64,000 bases of DNA, taken from contig NZ_WMIF01000005.1 of the NCBI RefSeq assembly GCF_009711185.1, forward strand, positions 62,001 through 126,000. Direction: 5' to 3'. Positions 17,138 to 25,624 of the stretch are shown here, piece by piece; positions within the stretch are counted from its first letter, which is position 1, and each line of letters opens with the position of its first letter. The DNA is from Paracoccus limosus (GTDB taxonomy: Bacteria; Pseudomonadota; Alphaproteobacteria; Rhodobacterales; Rhodobacteraceae). The notes beneath the pieces were generated by a model. It was not told where the DNA came from and did no database searches. It was given only the letters and a program-made list of their open reading frames with translations. Position numbers and translations under genes: made by a program.

Positions 17138-18604
17138 ATGCCGCGCATGGACCTGACCACCGCCCCGATCAACCGCGCCCTGCTGCTTTTTGCCCTGCCG
17201 ACGCTGGGCTCGTCGGTGCTGCAATCGGCCAATGGCTCGATTGACGCGGTCTGGGTCGGGCGGCTTTTGGGCGAGGACGCGCTGGCCGCGACCACCAACG
17301 GCAATCTGGTGATGTTCCTGCTGACGGCCTTTGTCTTTGGCTTCGGGATGGCCGCGACCATTCTGATCGGGCAGGCCATCGGCCGCCACGATCTGGCCGG
17401 GGCCAAGGATGTCGTCGGCACCGCCGTCGGCACATTCGCACCGCTGGCGGTGCTGCTGGCGGTGGTCGGCTGGTTTCTGGCGCCGCAGGTGCTGGCGCTT
17501 TTGGGCACGCCCGAGCAGATCACACCGCTGGCGCGCGACTTCCTGCGCGTGACCTTTTTCGCCATGCCGGCGATCCTGATGCAGACCATGCTGATGATGG
17601 CGCTGCGCGGTGCGGGCGATTCGATCACGCCCCTGATCTTCATGGGGCTGGCGGTGGTGCTGGACGCGCTTTTGAACCCGGTGTTCATCCTTGGCCTTGG
17701 GCCGATGCCGCAAATGGGGATCGGCGGCTCGGCCTTTGCCATGGCGGTGGCCAATTACATCAGCCTTGCGGCAATGCTGGCCTATGTCTATCTGCGCCGC
17801 CACCCGCTGCGCCTGACCGGGGCCGAGCTGGGGCTTCTGCTGCCTGCCCGGCAGGTGCTGCGGCTGATGCTGGCCAAGGGCCTGCCCATCGGCTTGCAGA
17901 TGATCGTGGTCAGCTCGTCCATGCTGACGATGATGACGCTGGTGAACCGGCAGGGCGTGGACACGACGGCGGCCTTTGGCGCGACGCAGCAGCTGTGGAC
18001 CTATGTGCAGATGCCGGCAATGGCGCTGGGGGCGGCGGTCAGCGCCATGGCGGCGCAGAACATCGGCGCCGGGCGCTGGGACCGGGTGGCGCAGATCACC
18101 CGCGCCGGGGTGCTGTTCAATTTCCTGCTGACCGGGGGGCTGGTGGTGCTGCTCGTGCTGGCCGACCGCGCGGCGCTGGCGCTGTTTCTGGGCGATACCA
18201 GCGCGGCGATCCCCATCGGCCAGCATATCGGCCGGCTGGCGACATGGGGCTTTGTCGCCTTTGGCGTTAGCATGGTGCTGTTTGGCACGATCCGCGCCAA
18301 TGGGCAGGTGATCGGGCCGCTGCTGATCCTTGCCGTGTCGCTTTACCCGGTGCGGCTGGGGGTGGCGCTGGGGTTGCAGGGCTGGCTGGGCAGCGACGCG
18401 CTGTGGCTCAGCTTTCCGGCGGCGATGCTGGCGACAATGGTGATGGCGCTGGCGCTGTATCTGCAGGGCGGCTGGCGCAAATCGCGCGAGCTGACCCGGC
18501 TGGACCATCACCCCGCCGAGGCCAGCTCGCTGACCACCGAGGCCGGCCCCCCGGCCAGCCCGCGCAACCCGACCCTGCCGGCCGCGACCGAGCTGCGCCC
18601 CTGA
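17138..18604 (+). CDS. MATE-family efflux protein
   Basis: A 488-residue multidrug and toxin extrusion protein with twelve predicted helices, exporting compounds by Na+ or H+ antiport. The typical start PTLGSSVLQSANGSIDAVWVG, here noted by its SIDAVWVGRLLGEDALAA core, and the repeated half (GLPIGLQMIVVSSSMLTM, QNIGAGRWDRVAQ) are visible. The start ATG 17138 has GGAG 7 nt upstream; a longer frame from 17000 has no membrane character. It is divergent from the MHS transporter. The polar C-terminal 40 residues are variable. The substrate is not deducible. Confidence 0.9.
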   Translation: MPRMDLTTAPINRALLLFALPTLGSSVLQSANGSIDAVWVGRLLGEDALAATTNGNLVMFLLTAFVFGFGMAATILIGQAIGRHDLAGAKDVVGTAVGTFAPLAVLLAVVGWFLAPQVLALLGTPEQITPLARDFLRVTFFAMPAILMQTMLMMALRGAGDSITPLIFMGLAVVLDALLNPVFILGLGPMPQMGIGGSAFAMAVANYISLAAMLAYVYLRRHPLRLTGAELGLLLPARQVLRLMLAKGLPIGLQMIVVSSSMLTMMTLVNRQGVDTTAAFGATQQLWTYVQMPAMALGAAVSAMAAQNIGAGRWDRVAQITRAGVLFNFLLTGGLVVLLVLADRAALALFLGDTSAAIPIGQHIGRLATWGFVAFGVSMVLFGTIRANGQVIGPLLILAVSLYPVRLGVALGLQGWLGSDALWLSFPAAMLATMVMALALYLQGGWRKSRELTRLDHHPAEASSLTTEAGPPASPRNPTLPAATELRP

Positions 18605-18679
18605 CCCACCGTCCTCGCGGGCCTTGCCAGCCCCGGAAAACCCCGCTATCAGCGCCGGCTTTCAGCCAGCGGAGCCAGC

Positions 18680-19933
18680 ATGTCCGACGCCATTCTCGCC
18701 ATCGACTTCGGCACCTCGAACAGCGCCGCCGCCATCCTCGACGCGGGCCAGCTGCGCCGCATCCCGATCGAGGGCGACAGCGAGACCCTGCCAACGGCGG
18801 TGTTCTTTCCGCGCCGGGGCGCCATGCGCATCGGTCAGGACGCGGCCGACGCGCTGATCGACGGCGACGAAGGCCGCTATATGCGCGCGCTGAAAAGCGT
18901 GCTGGGCACCGCCTTGGTGCATGAACAGCGCCTGATCGGCGGCAGCCGGCGCAGCGTGGCGGGCATCACCGCCGAATTCCTGACCGTGCTGAAATCGCGC
19001 GCCGAGGCGGCGACCGGGCTGCGCTTTGACCGCGTGCTCTCGGGCCGGCCGGTGCATTTCCACAGCAACGACCCCGCCCGCGACGCGCAGGCCGAGGCCG
19101 ATCTGCGCGGCGCCTATGAGGCGGCGGGCTTTCGCAGCATCGGCTTTCTGCCCGAACCCGAGGCGGCGGCGCTGGCCGCACACGGGCTGGGGCGCGGCGG
19201 CGCGCTGGGGCTGATCGTCGATATCGGCGGCGGCACCTCGGATTTCTCGGTCTTTGCCAGCGGGCCCGAGGGGGTGCAGATCCTTGCCAGCCACGGCATC
19301 CGTCTGGGCGGCACCGATTTCGACCATGCCGTGTCCATGGCCCATGCCATGCCCGCGCTGGGGCATGGCGGCCAGCTGCGCCGCGCGCTTGGCGAAGGGC
19401 TGCTGCCGGTGCCGAACGGGCTTTATTCCGACCTTGCGACCTGGGCGCGGATCCCCTTCCTTTACACGCCCGAGACCCGGCGCATGGTGACCGAAATGAC
19501 CCGGCTGGCCGTGGACCGCCCGGCGCTGGAGCGGCTGGAGACGGTGCTGGAGGACGAGCTGGGCCATGAGCTGGCCTTTGCCGTCGAGCGCGGCAAGATC
19601 GCGGCCAATGGCGGGCAGGACGCGGCGATTGCCATGGGTTTCATCCAGTCGGGGCTGAAGCGCCCGGTCACGCCCGCCTCGCTGGCCGAGGCGCTGGCCA
19701 GCTATCGCGACGAGCTGATCGCCGCCGGGCGCGAGACGCTGGCCTTGGCCCAGGTCGCGCCCGACCGCATCGGCAGCGTGATTCTGGTTGGCGGCTCCAG
19801 CCTGATGGCGCTGGTGTCGGATGCGGCGCGCGCGACCTGCCCGGACGCGGCGCAGCACCGTTCGGACGCCTTTACCGCCGTGGTTGACGGGCTAGCACTG
19901 GCGACCGCGCTGCCGGCCTATGCGCCGGCATAG
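18680..19933 (+). CDS. Hsp70-like ATPase (YegD type)
   Basis: A 417-residue actin/Hsp70-fold ATPase. The phosphate-1 loop AIDFGTSNSAAA lies at residues 7-18, the phosphate-2 loop is VDIGGGTSDFSVF, and the adenosine motif is ILVGGSSLMALV. Compared with DnaK (about 640 residues) it has only the nucleotide-binding part, with no peptide-binding domain and no EEVD-like tail. Proteins of this kind are called YegD and have no settled role; a chaperone or regulatory function is assumed. Its last 16 bp overlap the 3' end of the convergent tenA gene. Confidence 0.85.
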   Translation: MSDAILAIDFGTSNSAAAILDAGQLRRIPIEGDSETLPTAVFFPRRGAMRIGQDAADALIDGDEGRYMRALKSVLGTALVHEQRLIGGSRRSVAGITAEFLTVLKSRAEAATGLRFDRVLSGRPVHFHSNDPARDAQAEADLRGAYEAAGFRSIGFLPEPEAAALAAHGLGRGGALGLIVDIGGGTSDFSVFASGPEGVQILASHGIRLGGTDFDHAVSMAHAMPALGHGGQLRRALGEGLLPVPNGLYSDLATWARIPFLYTPETRRMVTEMTRLAVDRPALERLETVLEDELGHELAFAVERGKIAANGGQDAAIAMGFIQSGLKRPVTPASLAEALASYRDELIAAGRETLALAQVAPDRIGSVILVGGSSLMALVSDAARATCPDAAQHRSDAFTAVVDGLALATALPAYAPA

Positions 19934-20565
19934 GCATCGTCGAAAAAGGCACGCTCCAACGCCACCGCGCGACCAAAGAAATCATGCGCCAGCGCCGGGT
20001 CGCCGGGGCCGACCCGGTCCAGCTCGGCGCGCAGGAAGGCCACGAAATCGCGAAAGAACGGGTTGTCGTGCAGGGTGATCCACTCGGCATGGACGAAATT
20101 CGCCGGCAAGGGCTGCGGCGCGCGGCTGGCCCAGTCGAGGTAAAGCCATTCGGCCACGTTCAGCACCGCCAGCACCGCGACATAATCGCGCGTCCGGGCG
20201 GCCTCGCGCATCAGCGCCTGAAAGCCCTGCGTGGGTGCACTGTCGGGGATGGCGGCGCGCTGATCGGCACTGACGCCAAGCGCCTCGAAGCTGCGCAGGA
20301 AATAGTCGTTTTCCTCGCCCGAGACCATGCCGGCAAAGCGGCCAAAGCGCAGCCGCGCCTCGAAGCGGTCGGCGCTGGCGATGGCCGCGCCCAGCAGGGT
20401 CAGGAAGGCGTCCAGAAAGCGGTGATCCTGCACCAGATAGCGCGCCATGACCGCATCGGGCACGGTCCCGGCCATCAGCTCCTCGACAAAGCGGTGGTGG
20501 CTGGCGGCGCGCCAGTCGGGCGCGCAGGCGCGGCGCAGGGTTTCGGTAAAGCGGCTTTCGGTCAT
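19918..20565 (-). CDS. tenA: TenA-family thiamin salvage hydrolase, class E (no catalytic Cys)
   Basis: A 215-residue all-helical TenA protein. The family salvages the pyrimidine part of degraded thiamin (amino-HMP, formylamino-HMP). The classic TenA nucleophile cysteine is absent: the matching helix reads VLAVLNVAEWLYLDWA (residues 131-146), and the only Cys is at residue 14. This places it in the TenA_E group rather than TenA_C. It lies directly behind a TPP riboswitch, which ties it to thiamin metabolism. The gene is monocistronic; its stop overlaps the convergent Hsp70-like gene by 16 bp. Confidence 0.88.
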   Translation of the reverse strand: MTESRFTETLRRACAPDWRAASHHRFVEELMAGTVPDAVMARYLVQDHRFLDAFLTLLGAAIASADRFEARLRFGRFAGMVSGEENDYFLRSFEALGVSADQRAAIPDSAPTQGFQALMREAARTRDYVAVLAVLNVAEWLYLDWASRAPQPLPANFVHAEWITLHDNPFFRDFVAFLRAELDRVGPGDPALAHDFFGRAVALERAFFDDAYAGA

Positions 20566-20653
20566 GGATATGCCCTTGTGATGGGGGCGGGCCCGTCTGT
20601 GGTCGTCATCGTCGGCCCCGCCAATGGGGCCGGCACAGGCCGGGCGTCTGGTC

Positions 20654-20760
20654 CCATCCCTGCGCCGGCATGATCCGGTTCAGGTTCAAAGGGTCGCCGC
20701 GCGCCTCCTTGCGGATGCCGTCGGCCTCTCAGCCCCCTGCCGGGACTCCCCTTGGTGCGG
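20654..20760 (-). ncRNA. TPP riboswitch (THI element)
   Basis: On the minus strand the conserved thi-box blocks appear in order: GGGGGCTGAGAGG near 20723-20735, then CGACCCTTTGAACCTGAACC near 20677-20696, then GGATCATGCCGGCGCAGGGA. These form the pyrophosphate- and pyrimidine-sensing helices. The element ends about 90 nt before the tenA ATG, and TPP binding should lower tenA expression. The expression platform is not obvious; sequestration of the start region is possible. Confidence 0.95.
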
Positions 20761-20762
20761 GC

Positions 20763-20791
20763 AGGCTAGAGCCCTGAAACACCGTTGTCAC
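20763..20791 (-). promoter_or_regulatory. Candidate tenA promoter
   Basis: On the minus strand GTGACA (20791-20786) and TAGCCT (20768-20763) are separated by 17 bp, just upstream of the riboswitch. The -35 matches 5 of 6 consensus positions; the -10 matches only 3. Confidence 0.4.
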
Positions 20792-20884
20792 GCCACGACG
20801 GTAACATGCCGGGGGATTCACTGCTTGCAGGCGGGCGCGATCTGTTATGAGGTTCGCCAGCACGCTTACAGCCGGAAAGGGACG

Positions 20885-22114
20885 ATGGAGAGCACAGAGC
20901 CGCGCGGGCGCCAAACCTCGGCACAGACCTCGGGCGCCACGGGCCGCCGCATGGTGCAGGCGACCGGGCTGCGTGCCCACCGCCAGCCGCTGCTGACCAA
21001 TATCTCGGCCGCGCGCTGGCTGTTGCTGGCCATCGTCGCCGCCTCGATCTATTTCTTTCACGGCTTTCTGGTGCCGGTGCTGGCGGCGACGGTCATCGGG
21101 CTGGCCAGCTGGCCGCTGCGGCACCGCTGCGTGCATCAGCTGGGGCTGGGACGGACGCTGACGGCGGCAGCGATGGTGCTGGTGCTGGTCTGCTTTCTGG
21201 TCGTGCCCATCGCCATGGCGCTGGTCTATGCCTTTCGCGAGCTCAAGGAATGGGTGAACTGGATCATCCTGATCAATGCCACCGGCTCGGCCACGCCGCG
21301 CTGGATGCTGGATCTGCCGCAGATCGGGTCGTGGCTGGATGAACAATGGCGCGCAACCATCGGTCATCCCGGCGGTATTTCCGAAATCGTGCAGGCGATC
21401 TCGGGCTCGAACATCGTCACCATCTACCGGGGGGCGCTGACGGCGGGCTCGCTGGCCTTCCACCTGTTCCTGACCTTGCTGTTCCTGCTGATCACGCTGT
21501 TCGTGTTGTATCGCGACGGCGACCGCATCGTGACGCAGCTTGACCGCGTCGGCGCGCGCATCCTGCCCGACCGCTGGGACCGGCTGTCGCGCGTGGTGCC
21601 CGCCACCATCAGTTCCACCGTGACCGGCATGACGCTGATCGCCATTGGCGAGGGCGTGATTCTGGGCACGGCCTATTGGATCGCGGGCGTGCCCTCGCCG
21701 GTGACATTCGGCGTCATCACCGGCTTCATGGCGCTGGTGCCGGGCGGCGCGCCGCTGTGCTTTACACTGGTTGCGCTTTACCTTGCGGCCAGCGGCACGC
21801 CGGTGGCGGGGCTTGCGCTGTTCATCTGGGGCGCGTGCGAGCTGTTCATCGTTGACAAGACCATCCGGCCGATGCTGGTCGGGGGGCCGGTCAAGCTGCC
21901 GTTCCTGCCGACCTTTTTCGGGCTGATCGGCGGGGTCAAGACCATGGGCATCGTCGGGCTGTTCGTCGGCCCGGTGCTGATGGCGCTTTTGGTGTCGATC
22001 TGGCGCGAATGGCAGCGCGAGATTTCCGAGGATGAACAACAGCAGGCCAGCCTGCCCCCCGGCGCGCCCGACCCAACCCCGATGCCCGCCCCCGGCCAGA
22101 CGCCGCTGCCCTGA
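20885..22114 (+). CDS. AI-2E family (PerM-type) membrane protein
   Basis: A 409-residue polytopic inner-membrane protein of the AI-2E exporter superfamily (TqsA/PerM). Two hydrophobic segments follow a 40-residue polar N-terminus, then a soluble region (about residues 125-185), then five or six further helices ending in FVGPVLMALLVSIW. The motif GFMALVPGGAPLCF is characteristic. Functions known in the family range from autoinducer-2 export to Na+/H+ antiport, so the substrate here is unassigned. ATG 20885 has an AAAGGGA site upstream. The gap to the next gene is 175 bp and carries an inverted repeat. Confidence 0.85.
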   Translation: MESTEPRGRQTSAQTSGATGRRMVQATGLRAHRQPLLTNISAARWLLLAIVAASIYFFHGFLVPVLAATVIGLASWPLRHRCVHQLGLGRTLTAAAMVLVLVCFLVVPIAMALVYAFRELKEWVNWIILINATGSATPRWMLDLPQIGSWLDEQWRATIGHPGGISEIVQAISGSNIVTIYRGALTAGSLAFHLFLTLLFLLITLFVLYRDGDRIVTQLDRVGARILPDRWDRLSRVVPATISSTVTGMTLIAIGEGVILGTAYWIAGVPSPVTFGVITGFMALVPGGAPLCFTLVALYLAASGTPVAGLALFIWGACELFIVDKTIRPMLVGGPVKLPFLPTFFGLIGGVKTMGIVGLFVGPVLMALLVSIWREWQREISEDEQQQASLPPGAPDPTPMPAPGQTPLP

Positions 22115-22129
22115 CGGGTGCCCGATCCG

Positions 22130-22158
22130 GGTATTTGCCCGAAATTCAGGCAAATACC
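22130..22158. repeat. Perfect 10-bp inverted repeat before the ATP-grasp cluster
   Basis: GGTATTTGCC (22130-22139) and GGCAAATACC (22149-22158) flank a 9-nt loop. It lies 16 nt after the AI-2E gene stop and about 130 nt before the next start. There is no T-run, so it is either a weak transcription end or an operator for the cluster downstream. Confidence 0.6.
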
Positions 22159-22289
22159 ACCGATTTCATGCAAAAAGCCGCGCCGCTTTGTCAATCCGCC
22201 CGGCAGGCACTGCCGCCGGGCCAGGCCGTATTCCCTGTGCCCATCGGCACTGCTACCCAAGAAGGCAGGCAACCAGGGACAAGCGCGAC

Positions 22290-25200
22290 ATGTCGATCAA
22301 GGCCGGTATCTATCACCTCACCCATTACAAATACGACAATCCCGTGCTTCTGGGCCCGCAGGTGATCCGGCTGCGCCCGGCCCCCTATTCGCGCACCCGC
22401 GTCATCTCGCATGCGCTGAAGGTCAGCCCGGGCGGGCATTTCGTGAACCATCAGCTGGACCCGTTCGGCAACTGGCTGGCGCGCTTTGTCTTTCCCGAAC
22501 CCGTGCGCGAGCTGAAGATCGAGGTCGATCTGGTCGCCGACATGACCGTCTACAACCCGTTCGACTTTTTCACCGAGGAAAGCGCCGAGCACTGGCCGTT
22601 CGAATATCCCGAAGAGCTGCGCGACGAGCTGGTGATCTATCGCCAGCCCGAACCCGCAGGCCCGCTCTTGCGAAAATTCCTCGACAGCATCCCGCGCGAC
22701 AAGACCCGCACCACCGATTTCATCGTCGCGCTGAACGCCCGCGTTTCGGGTGCGGTGAACTACACCATCCGCATGGAGCCCGGCGTGCAGGAACCCGAGG
22801 CGACGCTGGGCCTTGCCTCGGGCTCGTGCCGCGACTCGAGCTGGCTTCTGGTGCAGGTGCTGCGCCATCTGGGCTTTGCCGCGCGCTTCGTCTCGGGCTA
22901 CCTGATCCAGCTGAAACCCGATCTGCAGGCGTTGGACGGGCCCTCGGGCACCGATCACGATTTCACCGATCTGCATGCCTGGACCGAGGTCTATATCCCC
23001 GGCGCCGGCTGGATCGGCCTTGACCCGACCTCGGGGCTTTTGACCGGCGAAAGCCATATCCCGCTGGCCGCGACCCCGCATTACCGCAATGCGGCGCCGA
23101 TTTCTGGCGGCTATACCGGCGTCGCCAATACCGAATTCGATTTCGACATGAAGATCCGCCGGGTGGCCGAACATCCGCGCATCACCAAGCCCTTCAGCGA
23201 CGAGGCATGGGAGGATCTGAACGCACTGGGGCACAAGGTCGATGCGGCGCTGGCGGCGGGCGATGTGCGCCTGACCATGGGCGGCGAGCCGACCTTTGTC
23301 TCGATCGACGATTTCGAAAGCCCCGAGTGGAACACCGATGCCGTCGGCCCGCAGAAGCGCGCGCTGGCCGATGTGCTGATCCGCCGCCTGCGCAAGCGTT
23401 TCGCGCCGGGCGGTTTCCTGCATTACGGGCAGGGCAAATGGTATCCGGGCGAAAGCCTGCCGCGCTGGACCTTCTCGCTGTATTGGCGGCGCGACGGGCT
23501 GCCGATCTGGCAAAACCCCGACCTGATCGCGGCCGAGGGCGTCGATCAGCAGGCCACCCCCCTGCAATCGCAAGAGCTCTTGCGCGAGATCGCGGCCGAG
23601 CTGGAGGTGCCCGCCGACAACATCGTGCCCGCCTATGAGGATCCGGCCGAATGGCTGGTGCGCGAGGCGAACCTGCCACCCAATGTCACCCCCGAAAACA
23701 ACAAGCTGAAAGACCCCGAGGAACGCCACCGCATCGCGCAGGTCTTTGATCGCGGGCTGACCACGCCGGTGGGCTTCGTGCTGCCGGTGCAGCCGTGGCA
23801 ATCGCGCGCGGGCAAGCGCAAATGGTTTTCCGAGGCGTGGCGGCTGCGGCGCGGGCGGGTGTTCCTGACGCCGGGCGACAGCGCCGTGGGCTACCGGCTG
23901 CCGCTGAATTCGCTGCCCTATCTGACGCCGGCGCAATACCCCTATGTCAACCCGATGGACCCGACGATCCCGCGCCCGGATCTGCCCACCCCCACGCCGC
24001 TGGAACCCGGACGCAAGACGCAGGCCATGGCCAGTTTCGTCGCCTCGTCCCCGCAACAGGTCATCAACCAGCAAAGCACTGTCGAGATCGACGGCTTCGT
24101 GCGCACCGCGCTGACGGTCGAACCGCGCGAGGGGCGGCTCTGCGTCTTCATGCCGCCGGTCACCATGCTCGAGGATTATCTGGACCTGCTGCATGCGGCG
24201 GAATCGGCGGCGCTGCGGCTGGGGCTGAAGATCCATATCGAGGGCTATGCACCCCCGCAGGATCCGCGCCTGAACGTGATCCGCGTCGCCCCCGATCCCG
24301 GCGTGATCGAGGTCAATATCCAGCCTGCCCATGACTGGCAGGATTGCGTCGACATCACCACGGCGGTCTATGAAGAGGCGCGCCAGTCCCGCCTTGGCGC
24401 CGACAAGTTCATGATCGACGGCAAGCACACCGGCACCGGCGGCGGCAACCACGTCGTCGTGGGCGGCCATACCACCATGGACAGCCCCTTTCTGCGCCGG
24501 CCCGATCTGCTGGCCAGCCTGATCCTGCACTGGAACCGGCACCCCTCGCTCAGCTATCTGTTCTCGGGGCTGTTCATCGGCCCGACCAGTCAGGCGCCGC
24601 GCATCGACGAGGCCCGCCACGACGCGCTTTATGAAATGGAGATCGCGCTGTCTGCGATCCCGGTGCCGGGCGCGGGCGCGCCGCCGATGCCATGGCTGGT
24701 GGACCGGCTCTTGCGCAACATGCTGACCGATGTGACCGGCAACACCCACCGGGCCGAGATCTGCATCGACAAGCTTTATTCCCCGGACGGCCCCACCGGC
24801 CGGCTGGGTCTGGTCGAGTTCCGCGGCTTCGAGATGCCGCCGGATGCGCGCATGTCCCTGGCCCAGCAATTGCTGATCCGGGCGCTGATCGCGCGCTTCT
24901 GGGCCAATCCGGCGCAGGGGCCGCTGACGCGCTGGGGCACGACACTGCACGACCGCTTCATGCTGCCGCATTACGTCTGGGAAGATTTCCGCGACGTCTT
25001 GCGCGATCTGGCCCAGCACGGGTTTGCGCTGAACGAGGACTGGTTCAAGGCACAGCTTGAGTTCCGCTTCCCCTTCTGCGGCGAGGTGGAATACGAGCGC
25101 ACGCATCTGGAAATCCGGCAGGCGCTGGAGCCCTGGCATGTGCTGGGCGAAACCGGCGCCATCGGCGGCACGGTGCGCTATACCGACAGCTCGACCGAGC

Positions 25201-25616
25201 GGTTGCAGGCGCGGCTGACCACCGCCGATCCCGGCCGCTATCAGGTGCTCTGCAACGGCCGCGCCATGCCGATGCGCGATGTGGGCGGCGGACAGTCGGT
25301 GGCGGGCGTGCGCTACAAGGCGTGGCAGCCGGCCTCGGCCATGCATCCGGTGCTGCGGGTGGACGCGCCGCTGACCTTCGACATCTACGACACATGGTCG
25401 AACATGTCGCTGGGCGGCTGCACCTATCACGTCGCCCATCCCGGCGGGCGCAGCTACGACACCTTCCCGGTCAATGGCAACGAGGCCGAGGCGCGGCGGC
25501 TGGCGCGGTTCCAGCCCTCGGGCCATACGCCGGGCCGGGGGGTGCAGCCACAGGCCGAGCGCATTTCACCAGAATTTCCAATGACCCTTGACCTGCGACG
25601 GCCGCCGGGCCTCTAG
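22290..25616 (+). CDS. Transglutaminase-like protein fused to DUF2126
   Basis: A 1108-residue two-domain protein. Residues 1 to about 290 form a bacterial transglutaminase N-region plus papain-like core: the nucleophile is in [12 protein letters not shown], the His in DLHAWTEV and the Asp in GLDPTSG. The remainder is DUF2126, with blocks such as [38 protein letters not shown] and [13 protein letters not shown]. Function is unproven; the family travels with circularly permuted ATP-grasp and alpha-E proteins in a proposed peptide-forming or protein-modifying system. It heads that cluster here, 8 nt before the next gene. No signal peptide is seen, so it is cytoplasmic. Confidence 0.9.
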   Translation: MSIKAGIYHLTHYKYDNPVLLGPQVIRLRPAPYSRTRVISHALKVSPGGHFVNHQLDPFGNWLARFVFPEPVRELKIEVDLVADMTVYNPFDFFTEESAEHWPFEYPEELRDELVIYRQPEPAGPLLRKFLDSIPRDKTRTTDFIVALNARVSGAVNYTIRMEPGVQEPEATLGLASGSCRDSSWLLVQVLRHLGFAARFVSGYLIQLKPDLQALDGPSGTDHDFTDLHAWTEVYIPGAGWIGLDPTSGLLTGESHIPLAATPHYRNAAPISGGYTGVANTEFDFDMKIRRVAEHPRITKPFSDEAWEDLNALGHKVDAALAAGDVRLTMGGEPTFVSIDDFESPEWNTDAVGPQKRALADVLIRRLRKRFAPGGFLHYGQGKWYPGESLPRWTFSLYWRRDGLPIWQNPDLIAAEGVDQQATPLQSQELLREIAAELEVPADNIVPAYEDPAEWLVREANLPPNVTPENNKLKDPEERHRIAQVFDRGLTTPVGFVLPVQPWQSRAGKRKWFSEAWRLRRGRVFLTPGDSAVGYRLPLNSLPYLTPAQYPYVNPMDPTIPRPDLPTPTPLEPGRKTQAMASFVASSPQQVINQQSTVEIDGFVRTALTVEPREGRLCVFMPPVTMLEDYLDLLHAAESAALRLGLKIHIEGYAPPQDPRLNVIRVAPDPGVIEVNIQPAHDWQDCVDITTAVYEEARQSRLGADKFMIDGKHTGTGGGNHVVVGGHTTMDSPFLRRPDLLASLILHWNRHPSLSYLFSGLFIGPTSQAPRIDEARHDALYEMEIALSAIPVPGAGAPPMPWLVDRLLRNMLTDVTGNTHRAEICIDKLYSPDGPTGRLGLVEFRGFEMPPDARMSLAQQLLIRALIARFWANPAQGPLTRWGTTLHDRFMLPHYVWEDFRDVLRDLAQHGFALNEDWFKAQLEFRFPFCGEVEYERTHLEIRQALEPWHVLGETGAIGGTVRYTDSSTERLQARLTTADPGRYQVLCNGRAMPMRDVGGGQSVAGVRYKAWQPASAMHPVLRVDAPLTFDIYDTWSNMSLGGCTYHVAHPGGRSYDTFPVNGNEAEARRLARFQPSGHTPGRGVQPQAERISPEFPMTLDLRRPPGL

Positions 25617-25624
25617 TCGGCAGC

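Noticed and set aside
22191-25526. 1111-codon open frame antisense to the transglutaminase-DUF2126 gene
   Set aside because: Low-complexity His/Arg/Gln composition and no motif; the plus-strand protein has clear catalytic motifs.
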